From Phycisphaeraceae bacterium (GTDB lineage Bacteria; Planctomycetota; Phycisphaerae; Phycisphaerales; UBA1924), in NCBI GenBank assembly GCA_019636695.1, contig JAHBXD010000002.1, positions 248,001 through 312,000 on the forward strand: DNA of 64,000 bases, written 5' to 3'. The notes under the pieces were generated by a model. That model saw only the letters and a list, made by a program, of their open reading frames with translations, was not told the origin of the DNA and did no database searches. Numbering within the stretch: position 1 is the stretch's first letter; each line of letters starts with the position of its first letter. The translations under genes and the position numbers were made by a program. Positions 46,703 to 56,244 of this stretch are shown in pieces.

Positions 46703-49700
46703 TCAGACGATCCTGCTCAACGGGTTGAGCAGGCCGATGTTGGCGCCCGTGTTCGACCACCCGCCGCCGAGGAAGAGGTCGTAGTGCGTAAGGTTCGCGA
46801 TGAACGGCGTGTTGGCCGAAGCGAAGATGGCGAAATCGCGCGTGCTGTTGGGGTTGTTGAGGAAGACGCTGTTCTGGTGGAGGTTGATTTCCGCGTAATC
46901 GCGAGCAGCGATGTTGACGGTGATCGTGTCGAAAGAACCGTTCGAGTAAAGCAGGCGGACGGAAACGTTGACGCCGATCCCTGCCGGGTTATAGAAGCTC
47001 AACGTCTCGAAGTAGTTGATGCCCGCATTCTTCTTCCCGATGAACGCATCACCGAAGAACCACTGCGTGCCGGCATGTGTAGAGAAGTTGCTGCCGTTGG
47101 CGTCGCCGTTCTGCACCTCGGCCGCGAACGCGGCAATCGGCCGGTTGGAGACGAAACTGATCCCCGCCGGTTGGTTGGCGGTCAGCCCCAGTTGCAGACC
47201 GGTCAGGCGGAGGGTGCCCCCCGCGGCGACCGTCACGCGGTTGGTGAAGTTGGGCAGGTTGACGCGGACATAGTTGCCGACAAGATCGACGGTTGCGGGT
47301 TGGGTGCCGGGGTTATAGAGCACAACCTCGGAGGTCCGCCCTGAGCCTTGGGTCACCTGCGTAACAGCGCCGGCGGTTGTGCCGCCGCCCGCCACCGCCA
47401 GAGCGCCGTAGCCGTAACCATCGTCAAGATCAAAGTGCGTCAGCGAAACCACGACGCCCTCGAACTGCCCGGCGTGCGCCGGGTTGACGGGCGTCGCCGT
47501 GACGGTGGCCCCGAAGATGCCCGCGGGCAACTGGGTCAGGCTGTTGATATCCAGCCCGCCGCGGCGGAGGGCCTGAACCTGCCGCGTGACGGTGATTTGC
47601 TGGCCACCCGCGGTGGTGGCGACAAAGTTGACCTGCACAGCGAACGGGTGCGGGTTGAAGAAGAGCACGAAGTCTCTCGCAAGGCCTGGCGCACGTTCAA
47701 TCCGCGGGAGCACCCAAGTCTCGGAAATCTCGGAGGTAAACGCCTCGGCCGTAGAGGAGTTGAAGTCGTAGTGGCTGAGGGTCGCGCCGAGCGGCCCGGT
47801 CGAGACGATTTCGATGGCATAGGGGCTGTTCGCACGAACGCCCGGAGCAAATACGCCGCCGCCGGCCGAGAGCGTCGCCCCGCCGCGGGCGCCCGGGGCC
47901 AGCGTCACGTGCTGCTGCACGACAGCATCGCGTACACCGCTCTCATAACGCAGAATCAGTGAATAACTGACGGCAAAGTTGTTGGGATTGGCGATCGAAA
48001 CAAACTCGCGCACGTTCTTATTGGCGAAGCCTTCAGGATAGAAGATGCGATAGTTGTATGTAAGATCGGAAAGCTCCGGCACCTGCGTATCAATCGTTGC
48101 CGCGACGGCATCCACACGCACCGTGTACGACCCGGTGCTGCCGCCGATACCCGAAACGATGATGTAGTAATTGACGCCCTGGGTCACGTTGAACGTGAGG
48201 TTGGCCTGCGCGCCCGGAATGCCCTGGAAGTCGCTGGCGACAACCGCCGACTCATTCGGGGCGTTGAGCACCACCGCCTGACCGTTGAGAATCGAACCGG
48301 TCGGTGTCACGATCTGCACATAGGCGATGCCCGATGCCGGTGCGGTGAACCGGAAGAGGTCGCGATCGCCCGCCACTTCGATAATGTCGGTGCGCTCGCC
48401 GTCGCCGCGGCTGTTGAGCGTGATGATGTTCGGGTTACCGAAGTCAATCACACCCGGATCAGGTGACGGATCGCTCGAGCCGTCCTCACTGTCAATGAAC
48501 ATCATGTAGGGCGCCGGATCGGGCGCGAAACCCGTGGCGCTGCGCACGAGAACGTAATACAACGTCTGTCCAGGCGTCACGCCGAGATCCAGCGTGAGCG
48601 GCTCGGATGCATCCGCAGAAATGTCGGCGATCTGTGCAAAGGTCGAATCGAAGATCGTGATTCGCGGCAGCAGGGTGCTGTCATCACCCACGGGCGTCAC
48701 GGTGATCAGCGTCTGCCCGGGAGCAATGGTGGTGAAGCGGAAGAGATCGCTGTCGCGCCGCGGGAAGAGCGTGGGGTTCTGCCCGTTCGGATCGCCCGTG
48801 CCCACCTGGGCGTTGCCGTCCAGTGAACTGAGCGTGACGATCGTCGCGATGCTGAACTCGCCGACGTTCGGATGATCGTCGATCGGCGGCGCCTCGACAA
48901 AGATTTCATAACCGCCGACACGGCTTGATTCGGCCGCGTTCAGGTCAGGCTCGACAAACAAGTAGTACCGGGCGTTACGCACCGCGGTGAACTCGATCTC
49001 TTCCCCGATCTGACCGCTGACGATCGGCACACCGTCGATGTCGGCGAGCGTCACCGTGCCCTGAAGCAGGCTTCCGGCCACCGCATCGACACGAAACGCC
49101 GATGGGCCGCCAGCCGCCGCGGTGAAGAAGAACATATCGGTGTCGCTCTCGACCTCGATAATGCCCGAGCTGAGCCCCTCGCCCGTGATCGAATCGAGCA
49201 CGATCTGCGTTGCGAGCGACCGCAGGAAGGGGTCGGCAAAGTCCGCAACATCGGCATGGTCATCAGTGGGATCAAAGTCGATCCGCAGCAGGTAGTTGCC
49301 CCGATCGACCGCCGGATCCACGCCGGAAACTTCGATGAAGTAGTACGGATACTCCTTACCCGTGAGTGAACTGAAACGCTCGGCGTTCAGGTTCACCGTC
49401 ACGCCGGTGGTGGTGGGCACCAGTTCGCCGTCGGCCGCGGCAAGCCGCCGCATGATGGCGAACCCGAGCGGGTCTTCGGTCTGCTCCCAGATCACGAACT
49501 GCCCGCGGAATGCCCCGGAGGGAACCAGCGAAATCGTCATCGCCTGATAATCGAGCGCCCGGAACTTGAACAGGTCGGTGTCGCCGAATGTCTCGATCGC
49601 ACCGTTCACGCGGCCCTGGCCGAGGAAATCGATGAACTCGATCTCGTGGGCCAAGTGATATTGACCGGCGTTGGCGAAATCGTCGACGAATGCCGGCGTC

Positions 49701-52700
49701 TGCAGGTTGATGATGTATTCACCCAACGTGCCGCCGCCAGAGCCCACCCGGAGCAGAATCTCTTCGCCGTGGTTCACGGGGAAGTTGATCGTCAAGACGC
49801 CCGAGCTGGTCGCCGCACCTTGAGCAATCACGCTGTTATCAAGCGCGACCACCTGCACCGTGGGAATCAGCGAGGGCGTGCCCGGGCCGCGCGTGATGGT
49901 CAACGTGGCCGTACCCGAGTTGATCGCCACGAACTTGAAAAGGTCGATGTCATCGGCGCGGCTGATCGTGCCCGAATAGGCATAGTCATCATCCGGCTCG
50001 AGCGGCGTGCCCCGATCGTTGATGAACAGATCAACCCTGCCCGTACCGTTCTGGGCAATCGGAATGACCGTTGCCTCGGCGCGCGAACTATCGTGATGAT
50101 CGTCCATCACGTTCAGGCCGTTGGGTGTGGCCGAACTGCTCGGAGCGTTGATGAAGAGCTGGTATGAGCCGGTGGCGAATCGCCAGTCGATCTCCTGCTC
50201 GCTGCGCGTCACACGGTCTTCAATTTCAGCCGGTGAACCCAGAGCATACTTCTGCGCGCTCTCGACGACGATGTAGTACGTCGTGCCCGCTTCGACCTGC
50301 ACCACGACGCGCGGGTCGCGCTTGCCGTATGGTGCGCTGCCCAGCGTGCCCACGGTCTGATTCTGCCGGTCGCCGTTGATCCAGAACCCGCCCTCGTTAT
50401 AGCCGATCTGTTCAAGGTCGTTGTCGAACACGCGGATCAGGCCGTCCAACGGGCTGTTGTAGGTCCGCGTCAGTTCCGCTGCGATCGAGTCGTCGGCATC
50501 GTTGTCAAAATACGGATCGGTCATGTCCCACGGCGTGTAGCGGTCGTGCCACTCCAGATACTGATTGGTGATGCCGAGGGTCTGCAGCGTCACTTCCACC
50601 GTGCCCGTGAGCGGCGCGGTGAACGAGTACACGTCCGAATCGTTGATATGGATGATCCGCCCGAGGCCGGTCGAACTCCACACGACCATACCGTCCGAAT
50701 CGATCCCGCGATAGAACCCCTGCGAGTTGATGCCCGTCGCGGGCACGCCGAACCGCACGCCGTTGTACAGGCGCAGATTCGTGCCGCGAGAGCCGGAATC
50801 GGCGACGCCGATGAAGTTGGATCGATCTCCCGCCGTGTTGAGCACCAGCGAAACAACCTGGTTGAACGGGAAGCCGATCTTGTCGGCATCCGGCACGTCC
50901 TGATACCAACTGTTGCCGAACGGGAAGATGCCGTCGCCGTCCGGATCGACCGGATCGGCCGCGTCGGCCCGCAGTTCAAACTGATAACGCCCCGAGCCGT
51001 TGCCCCCGACCGATGCAATTTCGAGGTAATACACCTCGCCGGCCCACAAGCCCGGCACGATCAGGTTCTGCGCGATGCCCGGCTGGGTGGCGCGATCCCG
51101 GGCGCCTGCGATCACGGTGTAATCGTCACCGTCATTGTCGTCGGGGCGATTACTGTTGGTGTAGACGAGCTGAAGGTTCGAGTCGAAGATGCGTACCTGG
51201 AAAGCACCGCCGTAAGCATATTCCGCCTGCCGCAGAATGATCTCCAGGCTCGTCGAGGGCCGCTGGCCGCGGTTCCACTGCGCGGCGGTGTCGTCGATCG
51301 TCGGATCCTGATCATCAAAATTCGCCAGCGAGAACACGTGTCCGTTGACGCCCTCGTCCGTGCCGCTCCAGCCGGAGACGTCAAAGTACGCCAGGCCGCC
51401 GGCATGAATCGGCACGAAAGCTTCAATACGCGTGAACTCGCCGCCGACATACACCACCGATCGTGCGCCCTGCACATCGGGACGGTTGATCACCGCCGGA
51501 TCGTTGACCTCGAGCATCACCTCGATTGCTCGCACGGGCGCATCAAACTCGCCTACCGAGTTGGCCCACCCGCCGAAGAACATGTTGATAAAGCCGAAGA
51601 ACGTGTTGCCGCCGCCCACCACGAGAATCGGCGTCTCACCGTCGAATGGCTCGCCCTGCCCCGTCACGTCCGGGGGCGTCCACACGTCCATCGCATAGAT
51701 CGGATCCTGCGCCGACGAACCGAGATTGATCGCCAGCAGCTGCGGCTCATACACCGGCGCTTCCGGATCCTGAGTCTCATCGATGTCGCCCAACGCGATC
51801 AGGTTGTTTACCTGCAGCCCATAGGCATTGCTGAAATTCCCCGCGATGATCAACCGCGGCGGAACTTCCGCATCGTCGGTGTCCTTCTGGTCATACACGA
51901 CCATCGAATACACCGGTCCGTTGATCGAAGGCAACGGCGCATTGACGCCGAAGGCGCCCGGGTGGAACGTATCACCTAGGAACGCCACGAAATTGCTGGC
52001 TGTAAAGTTTGCGGTTCCGCCGCCCTGGGTTGCGCGAGCAGGACCATCAAACGCAAAATCACCGCCGATAAACAGTGTTGACGGCGGGTCGAACGGATCG
52101 GCAACCGCACCCAGCGGGGGCGGGCCGGGCTGCGCATCACGACCCGGACCCGGATCAGCCGGATCAAACACCGCCAGCGACCTCACCGCGCCGGAGGTGA
52201 AGAACACCCCGCCGACGTTGTTCCACCCGAAGGTTTCCAGATCCCACCGGGCCAGGCGATTCATCGGAATCGTCGTCGGAATCTGGTCCGGATCGTTCGG
52301 ATCCGGCGCTGCGACGTACATCCCCGTGAATGCCCCGCCCACGGCCAACTGGGGCACCCCGTCAAGCGGCTGCGTAATGTCGGGCAACGGCCCCGAGCCG
52401 TCCGGGTCATACACCTCAGGCGTGAAATTCGCCAAGGCATAGACGGGCTGATGCAGGCCGCTCGCCTGGAAGTCATCATCGAGAATGAACGTCGGTGTGA
52501 TCGCCGTCCACTGATACTGACGCACCAGCGGAGACTGATTGAAGAACCGCATCGCGATGTTGAAGACGCGGTTCACCGGGCGCTGCGATCCCGGGATGCG
52601 CAGCTCGAAATCGCCCGCGACGATCAACGCCGGCTGCGGCCCGAAGCCGAGGTCCACCTCCACCACTTCCATCGCATAAATCGCCGCCGTGTCGGAATCC

Positions 52701-54514
52701 GTCGTAAACGGATTGTCGTGGAACCCGAGCTGGAACTCGCCGTCGGCCGGGTTGCCCTGGTTCCCAGCGAACCACCAGTTGGCCATGTCCCAGATCGCCA
52801 GGTGGCGGCTGTCGACCGGGTAATACTGCTGGCTCTGATTCGCCCCGCTGAAATTGCCGCCGACCCACAATGCCGAACCGGCGCTGTCGCTCTGCCCGTT
52901 GTACTGGCCGAGCATGTCCATCGGCAGCACGAACTGGAACAGGTCCGTATCCGCCGGGCCGTGAATGCGCCCCTCACCCCGCGCGATCGTGATCGGCGCA
53001 TGGTCCAGAATCGGGTTCCCGTCATAGTCGAAACCGAAGACCTGCGGGTTGCTCCACCGCAGCACGGTCGCATACGAGAACAAACGCGCACGCTCCAACG
53101 CCGGCAGGTCGTCAGCCGGCGTGTCCGGGTGATCGTCATTCACCCCGCCGCGAAGGCCCGCATTGAATGTGTGCGAAACTTCGAACCACACCTGGAACGG
53201 GCCTGACGGCACATCGTCAAAACCCGTCACGATCACGAAATAACTCGCCCCAGCCGTCAACGGCTGCAAAATCTGCGGCCGGCGCGTCAACTGCACGTCG
53301 TCCGAAAAATTCAGCAGGTTCCCTTGCTCACCCAGCAACCACAGCGAGAGGTCGTGCGGCGGGGGTTCAAACGCCGGCGGCGTGTTGGCGATCGTCGGCG
53401 CCGCCTCAATGAACCCCAGGTCCGCCCCCTCCGCCTTGAATCGGAAAATCGCAAAGTCGTTAGCGTCGGCCAGCGCCCCCGCCGCACCGCCATCCGGGTT
53501 CGATGCCGCCCCGCGACGACGCACCTGGTCAATCGGCACTTCCTGCGAAACTACCTGCAAGCGAAGTACATAGTCGCCCGCGCTCGGTCGCGTCAACGGT
53601 GAACCGAACTCGTCCGAACGAACACGAACGTAATACGTGTCACCCGCCTGAATCGAGAAATACGCGAACGCGTCCGTCTGGAAGGCTCGCTGCGAGTCAA
53701 ACGCGATCAACTGTCCCTGGCTGTCATACACATCCAGTCGCGGGTCGAGGTCAGCCGTGCCGTTGAGCGCAAACAGCGTCGCTACGCCCAGGCCGGTAAA
53801 CACCTCATCCGTCGGAAGCGTGATGCGATAGACAATATCATCCTGCGAAAACTGGTTGCCCGGGTTGGCGATGTCGTTGCCCCCCAGCACACCGAAAATC
53901 GGCGTGGCCGTCGGCGTCGAAACCGGCTTGGCCCTGCCGTCATCGCCGACATCCAGATCCAGACTCGACGCGTTGACACGCAGAATGTACGACCCGGTCG
54001 CCGATGCCCCGGTCGCCGCGTCACTCAGCACTTCGACGTAATACGTCTCCCCCTGTGTCGCCACGAACCCCAGCCAGGCGTCTGTCGGTGTGCCGCCCGT
54101 CAGCACGCTGTTCCCGGAGCTGGACCGCAGGAACACCCCATTCGAGTCATACAGCCGAACACGCGAGTTCAACGGCGAAACCGGCGAAACATTCCGCGTG
54201 TCCGCCAGAATCCGCACGAAGTCCGTGCTCGGGGCGGTAAAGCGGAACAGGTCGTTCGACCCGGCCGTCTCGATCACACCCGTCTGAAATCCACGACCGT
54301 TGATGTCGAATATGACTTCCGTCGCATTCGGAAAATCACTCAGGCTCGGATGATCACCCGCCAAAAGTACACGCTGCTCAAGCTGCTCCATCCATTGCCC
54401 ATCCGCGCGGCTCGATGCACGCCCGGCCGTTCGACGCATCGCCCCCATCGACGAGCGATCACGCATCTTGCGACCAGCCCGCGAAAAAACCGCACGAATG
54501 TCCCAGTTGCTCAT
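46703..54514 (-). CDS. Giant secreted multi-domain protein, LEPR-XLL type (about 2,600 aa)
   Basis: Very large extracellular or cell-surface protein. After the ATG at 54514 (AGGAG seven nt upstream) there is a basic segment and the planctomycete LEPR-XLL export motif variant LEQRVLLAGD at residues 45-54. At least ten pre-peptidase C-terminal-like beta domains follow, each with a core such as NDLFRFTAPS, DTDLFKFRAL, DSDLFRFTT or DRDLFRFTAP, often preceded by DDHPD/DDHAD and closed by SYILRV. Between roughly residues 540 and 1030 they are interrupted by a beta-propeller-like stretch with repeats LWVGGNFSG, LIVAGDFE, LAVGGAFTG, LFIGGDFAF, LIIAGNFSN and VYVGGEFT. The last 450 residues hold a different repeat containing VVLYNPGT and LSFYNPAG. 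No catalytic domain seen. Likely adhesion or surface coat. Confidence 0.93.
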   Translation of the reverse strand: MSNWDIRAVFSRAGRKMRDRSSMGAMRRTAGRASSRADGQWMEQLEQRVLLAGDHPSLSDFPNATEVIFDINGRGFQTGVIETAGSNDLFRFTAPSTDFVRILADTRNVSPVSPLNSRVRLYDSNGVFLRSSSGNSVLTGGTPTDAWLGFVATQGETYYVEVLSDAATGASATGSYILRVNASSLDLDVGDDGRAKPVSTPTATPIFGVLGGNDIANPGNQFSQDDIVYRITLPTDEVFTGLGVATLFALNGTADLDPRLDVYDSQGQLIAFDSQRAFQTDAFAYFSIQAGDTYYVRVRSDEFGSPLTRPSAGDYVLRLQVVSQEVPIDQVRRRGAASNPDGGAAGALADANDFAIFRFKAEGADLGFIEAAPTIANTPPAFEPPPHDLSLWLLGEQGNLLNFSDDVQLTRRPQILQPLTAGASYFVIVTGFDDVPSGPFQVWFEVSHTFNAGLRGGVNDDHPDTPADDLPALERARLFSYATVLRWSNPQVFGFDYDGNPILDHAPITIARGEGRIHGPADTDLFQFVLPMDMLGQYNGQSDSAGSALWVGGNFSGANQSQQYYPVDSRHLAIWDMANWWFAGNQGNPADGEFQLGFHDNPFTTDSDTAAIYAMEVVEVDLGFGPQPALIVAGDFELRIPGSQRPVNRVFNIAMRFFNQSPLVRQYQWTAITPTFILDDDFQASGLHQPVYALANFTPEVYDPDGSGPLPDITQPLDGVPQLAVGGAFTGMYVAAPDPNDPDQIPTTIPMNRLARWDLETFGWNNVGGVFFTSGAVRSLAVFDPADPGPGRDAQPGPPPLGAVADPFDPPSTLFIGGDFAFDGPARATQGGGTANFTASNFVAFLGDTFHPGAFGVNAPLPSINGPVYSMVVYDQKDTDDAEVPPRLIIAGNFSNAYGLQVNNLIALGDIDETQDPEAPVYEPQLLAINLGSSAQDPIYAMDVWTPPDVTGQGEPFDGETPILVVGGGNTFFGFINMFFGGWANSVGEFDAPVRAIEVMLEVNDPAVINRPDVQGARSVVYVGGEFTRIEAFVPIHAGGLAYFDVSGWSGTDEGVNGHVFSLANFDDQDPTIDDTAAQWNRGQRPSTSLEIILRQAEYAYGGAFQVRIFDSNLQLVYTNSNRPDDNDGDDYTVIAGARDRATQPGIAQNLIVPGLWAGEVYYLEIASVGGNGSGRYQFELRADAADPVDPDGDGIFPFGNSWYQDVPDADKIGFPFNQVVSLVLNTAGDRSNFIGVADSGSRGTNLRLYNGVRFGVPATGINSQGFYRGIDSDGMVVWSSTGLGRIIHINDSDVYSFTAPLTGTVEVTLQTLGITNQYLEWHDRYTPWDMTDPYFDNDADDSIAAELTRTYNSPLDGLIRVFDNDLEQIGYNEGGFWINGDRQNQTVGTLGSAPYGKRDPRVVVQVEAGTTYYIVVESAQKYALGSPAEIEDRVTRSEQEIDWRFATGSYQLFINAPSSSATPNGLNVMDDHHDSSRAEATVIPIAQNGTGRVDLFINDRGTPLEPDDDYAYSGTISRADDIDLFKFVAINSGTATLTITRGPGTPSLIPTVQVVALDNSVIAQGAATSSGVLTINFPVNHGEEILLRVGSGGGTLGEYIINLQTPAFVDDFANAGQYHLAHEIEFIDFLGQGRVNGAIETFGDTDLFKFRALDYQAMTISLVPSGAFRGQFVIWEQTEDPLGFAIMRRLAAADGELVPTTTGVTVNLNAERFSSLTGKEYPYYFIEVSGVDPAVDRGNYLLRIDFDPTDDHADVADFADPFLRSLATQIVLDSITGEGLSSGIIEVESDTDMFFFTAAAGGPSAFRVDAVAGSLLQGTVTLADIDGVPIVSGQIGEEIEFTAVRNARYYLFVEPDLNAAESSRVGGYEIFVEAPPIDDHPNVGEFSIATIVTLSSLDGNAQVGTGDPNGQNPTLFPRRDSDLFRFTTIAPGQTLITVTPVGDDSTLLPRITIFDSTFAQIADISADASEPLTLDLGVTPGQTLYYVLVRSATGFAPDPAPYMMFIDSEDGSSDPSPDPGVIDFGNPNIITLNSRGDGERTDIIEVAGDRDLFRFTAPASGIAYVQIVTPTGSILNGQAVVLNAPNESAVVASDFQGIPGAQANLTFNVTQGVNYYIIVSGIGGSTGSYTVRVDAVAATIDTQVPELSDLTYNYRIFYPEGFANKNVREFVSIANPNNFAVSYSLILRYESGVRDAVVQQHVTLAPGARGGATLSAGGGVFAPGVRANSPYAIEIVSTGPLGATLSHYDFNSSTAEAFTSEISETWVLPRIERAPGLARDFVLFFNPHPFAVQVNFVATTAGGQQITVTRQVQALRRGGLDINSLTQLPAGIFGATVTATPVNPAHAGQFEGVVVSLTHFDLDDGYGYGALAVAGGGTTAGAVTQVTQGSGRTSEVVLYNPGTQPATVDLVGNYVRVNLPNFTNRVTVAAGGTLRLTGLQLGLTANQPAGISFVSNRPIAAFAAEVQNGDANGSNFSTHAGTQWFFGDAFIGKKNAGINYFETLSFYNPAGIGVNVSVRLLYSNGSFDTITVNIAARDYAEINLHQNSVFLNNPNSTRDFAIFASANTPFIANLTHYDLFLGGGWSNTGANIGLLNPLSRIV

Positions 54515-54872
54515 CACTGGCTCCTCAAACTGCTCATCGGGGGGTGCCACACTGGCCCTGCTTCCGGTGTCTCGACCGACGCGACAACCGCCGAGTCTAG
54601 CGAGACATTGTGACCTGCGGGGGTCCGGCCTCGCGGGCGAGCCCTGGCAAGCGCCTGCCGGCGCCGGGCATAAACGGCTGCGTCAGCCGTCGGACCTGCG
54701 GCATCAGCGTACCACACGTACGCCAGAGGTGCAATACTGCACCTAGACACCCGCGCGGTACTTTCTGCGCCATGGATTTCCCTAAACCGACACCCACACC
54801 AAGCCCAGGCAATCCATGACGCCGACTCCGCTACGCATATTCCATGATCTCGGTTCCCGGCACACCGCTCGG
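54515..54872. other. 358-base intergenic region upstream of the giant gene
   Basis: No gene. It contains the leader and likely promoter of the giant gene: TAGACT at 54594-54599 (minus strand) is a -10 candidate 80 nt before the ATG, without a clear -35. A 7+7 palindrome AGGTGCA-atac-TGCACCT lies at 54727-54744 and could be an operator. Confidence 0.5.
54727..54744. repeat. 7+7 inverted repeat
   Basis: AGGTGCA-ATAC-TGCACCT is a perfect inverted repeat about 130 bases upstream of the putative -10 of the giant gene and 128 bases before the end of the racemase gene. It could bind a dimeric regulator. No T-tract, so it is unlikely to be a terminator. Confidence 0.35.
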
Positions 54873-55577
54873 TCAACGGCTCTCACCCCCCGACATCGCA
54901 AAACGCACTGCTTGTTCGGCCAGCAGGTCGCCGGTGTCATACCGCGCCAGCGGGCAATTCTCCGCAGTCACCAACAGCGGCACCTCGCTCGACCCGAGGA
55001 TCACCCCCTCGCACCCCATCTCGGCCAACTTGCGGATGATCCTCAAGGCCGTTTCAACCGACTCCGGTCGAACCTTCCCGTAGATCAACTCCCCCACGAT
55101 GATCCGATCAAGATGCTCCACATCCGCGGCCTCAGGCACCAGCACCCGGATCCCCCGCAGCCCCAGTTGCGTCTGGTAGGCAGCGCCGAGCATCACCCAC
55201 TTGGTCCCGATCAGCCCCACCACCTTCCGGCCTTCACGCACCACCGCCTCAGCCACAAGGTCAGGAATCCCCACCCAGGGAATCGGTGAATCGTGCTCCG
55301 CCAGATGGATGGCATACTGCACCGCGTTGTCCGGCGTCAGGCAAAACTCCGCCCCGGCCTGCGCCAATACCTGCGCCGAACGACGCAGCAGATCGCCAAC
55401 CCCGTGCCAGTCGTTATTCCTGATGGCATCGATATACGCCGCCAGAGGCTCGTTATGCAGGGTGATCCGCGGATGAAGGTGGGGAGGCAGCAACCTCGCC
55501 GCTTGGCGAGAAATCTGCCTCATACATAAGGCCGCCCCTTCGGGGCTGACGCCCACCAACCCGATGTGCTTGGTCAA
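54873..55577 (-). CDS. Aspartate/glutamate racemase family protein, atypical active site
   Basis: Fold of cofactor-independent Asp/Glu racemases: HIGLVGVSPEGAALC, LHNEPLAAYIDAI, GRKVVGLIGTKWVMLG and GCEGVILGSSEVPLLV. In typical members the pair of catalytic bases are cysteines. Here the first site reads FCLTPDNAV, so alignment gives either a Cys or, relative to the usual CPDN, a Thr, and the second site, normally GCTE, is GSSE with Ser. The mechanism may therefore differ. TTG start at 55577 has an AGGGAGG Shine-Dalgarno; the longer frame upstream would overlap hscB. Divergent from hscB. Confidence 0.8.
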   Translation of the reverse strand: MTKHIGLVGVSPEGAALCMRQISRQAARLLPPHLHPRITLHNEPLAAYIDAIRNNDWHGVGDLLRRSAQVLAQAGAEFCLTPDNAVQYAIHLAEHDSPIPWVGIPDLVAEAVVREGRKVVGLIGTKWVMLGAAYQTQLGLRGIRVLVPEAADVEHLDRIIVGELIYGKVRPESVETALRIIRKLAEMGCEGVILGSSEVPLLVTAENCPLARYDTGDLLAEQAVRFAMSGGESR

Positions 55578-55661
55578 GCCGGCCTCCCTGCGAAACCTGA
55601 TCGAACCAAGTTCATCCTCGTGGATCCTGGCACGCGCGTCAACGCCCTTGCCTTCCCCCCA

Positions 55662-55667
55662 TAGACT
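55662..55667 (+). promoter_or_regulatory. Putative -10 of a leaderless hscB transcript
   Basis: TAGACT is six bases upstream of the GTG of hscB, so transcription from it would start at or next to the start codon. The same hexamer occurs before fdx and the giant gene. No -35 is obvious. Confidence 0.4.
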
Positions 55668-55673
55668 CTCCGC

Positions 55674-56237
55674 GTGCCCGAAGACGCCTTCGACATCCTC
55701 GGACTGGAACCCGGCTTCGATCTCGACCCCGCTCGAATCGAACGCGCCTTCCTCACGCGCGCTGCCCAGACACACCCCGACCTCGTCGGTGACGATGACC
55801 GCGCTGCCGCCCTCGCTGCCCGCCTCACCGATGCCCGACGCCAGCTCGATAATCTTGAAACCCGGGCAAACCTCTTGCTCGCGCGCCTCGATGGACCTGG
55901 AAAAGATCAGGACAAATCCCTTCCTTCTGGATTTCTTGTGGAAATCATGGACCTACGCGAACGCGTCGAGAGCGCCCTCGCTTCCGGAGATCCAGATGCC
56001 CGGCGGCGAGAGTTGGATGCTGCCCTCGCCCAAAGGCAGGACTATCACCATCGAATCCGCGACCTTTTTATCCTCGCTACCCCAAACAGGGGGGGTGATG
56101 CCCCACTTCTCCGCCAGATCCGTACGCAACTCAATGCCTGGCGCTACATTGAACGATTGATCGAACAGCTCGATTCTGAATATCCCGCCGACAACCCCGA
56201 GCGAGGCCGCCTCGGGCCTGACTCCGAACAAGGCTGA
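55674..56237 (+). CDS. hscB: Co-chaperone HscB
   Basis: J-domain protein that brings IscU to the HscA chaperone during Fe-S cluster transfer. N-terminal DAFDILGLEPGFDLDPARIERAF and the J motif THPDLVGDD (HPD) are typical of HscB, as is the C-terminal three-helix bundle (FLVEIMDLRERVES, RQDYHHRIRDLFILA, NAWRYIERLIEQLD). 187 residues fits the 170-180 family size. GTG start with no Shine-Dalgarno. hscA and iscU are not nearby. A CNNM-type gene follows seven bases downstream. Confidence 0.88.
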   Translation: MPEDAFDILGLEPGFDLDPARIERAFLTRAAQTHPDLVGDDDRAAALAARLTDARRQLDNLETRANLLLARLDGPGKDQDKSLPSGFLVEIMDLRERVESALASGDPDARRRELDAALAQRQDYHHRIRDLFILATPNRGGDAPLLRQIRTQLNAWRYIERLIEQLDSEYPADNPERGRLGPDSEQG

Positions 56238-56244
56238 TGCGCAT

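Noticed and set aside
50546..51979. 477-residue plus-strand open frame inside the giant gene
   Set aside because: Antisense shadow with Arg/His/Asp-biased composition; the minus-strand protein has clear repeats and signals.
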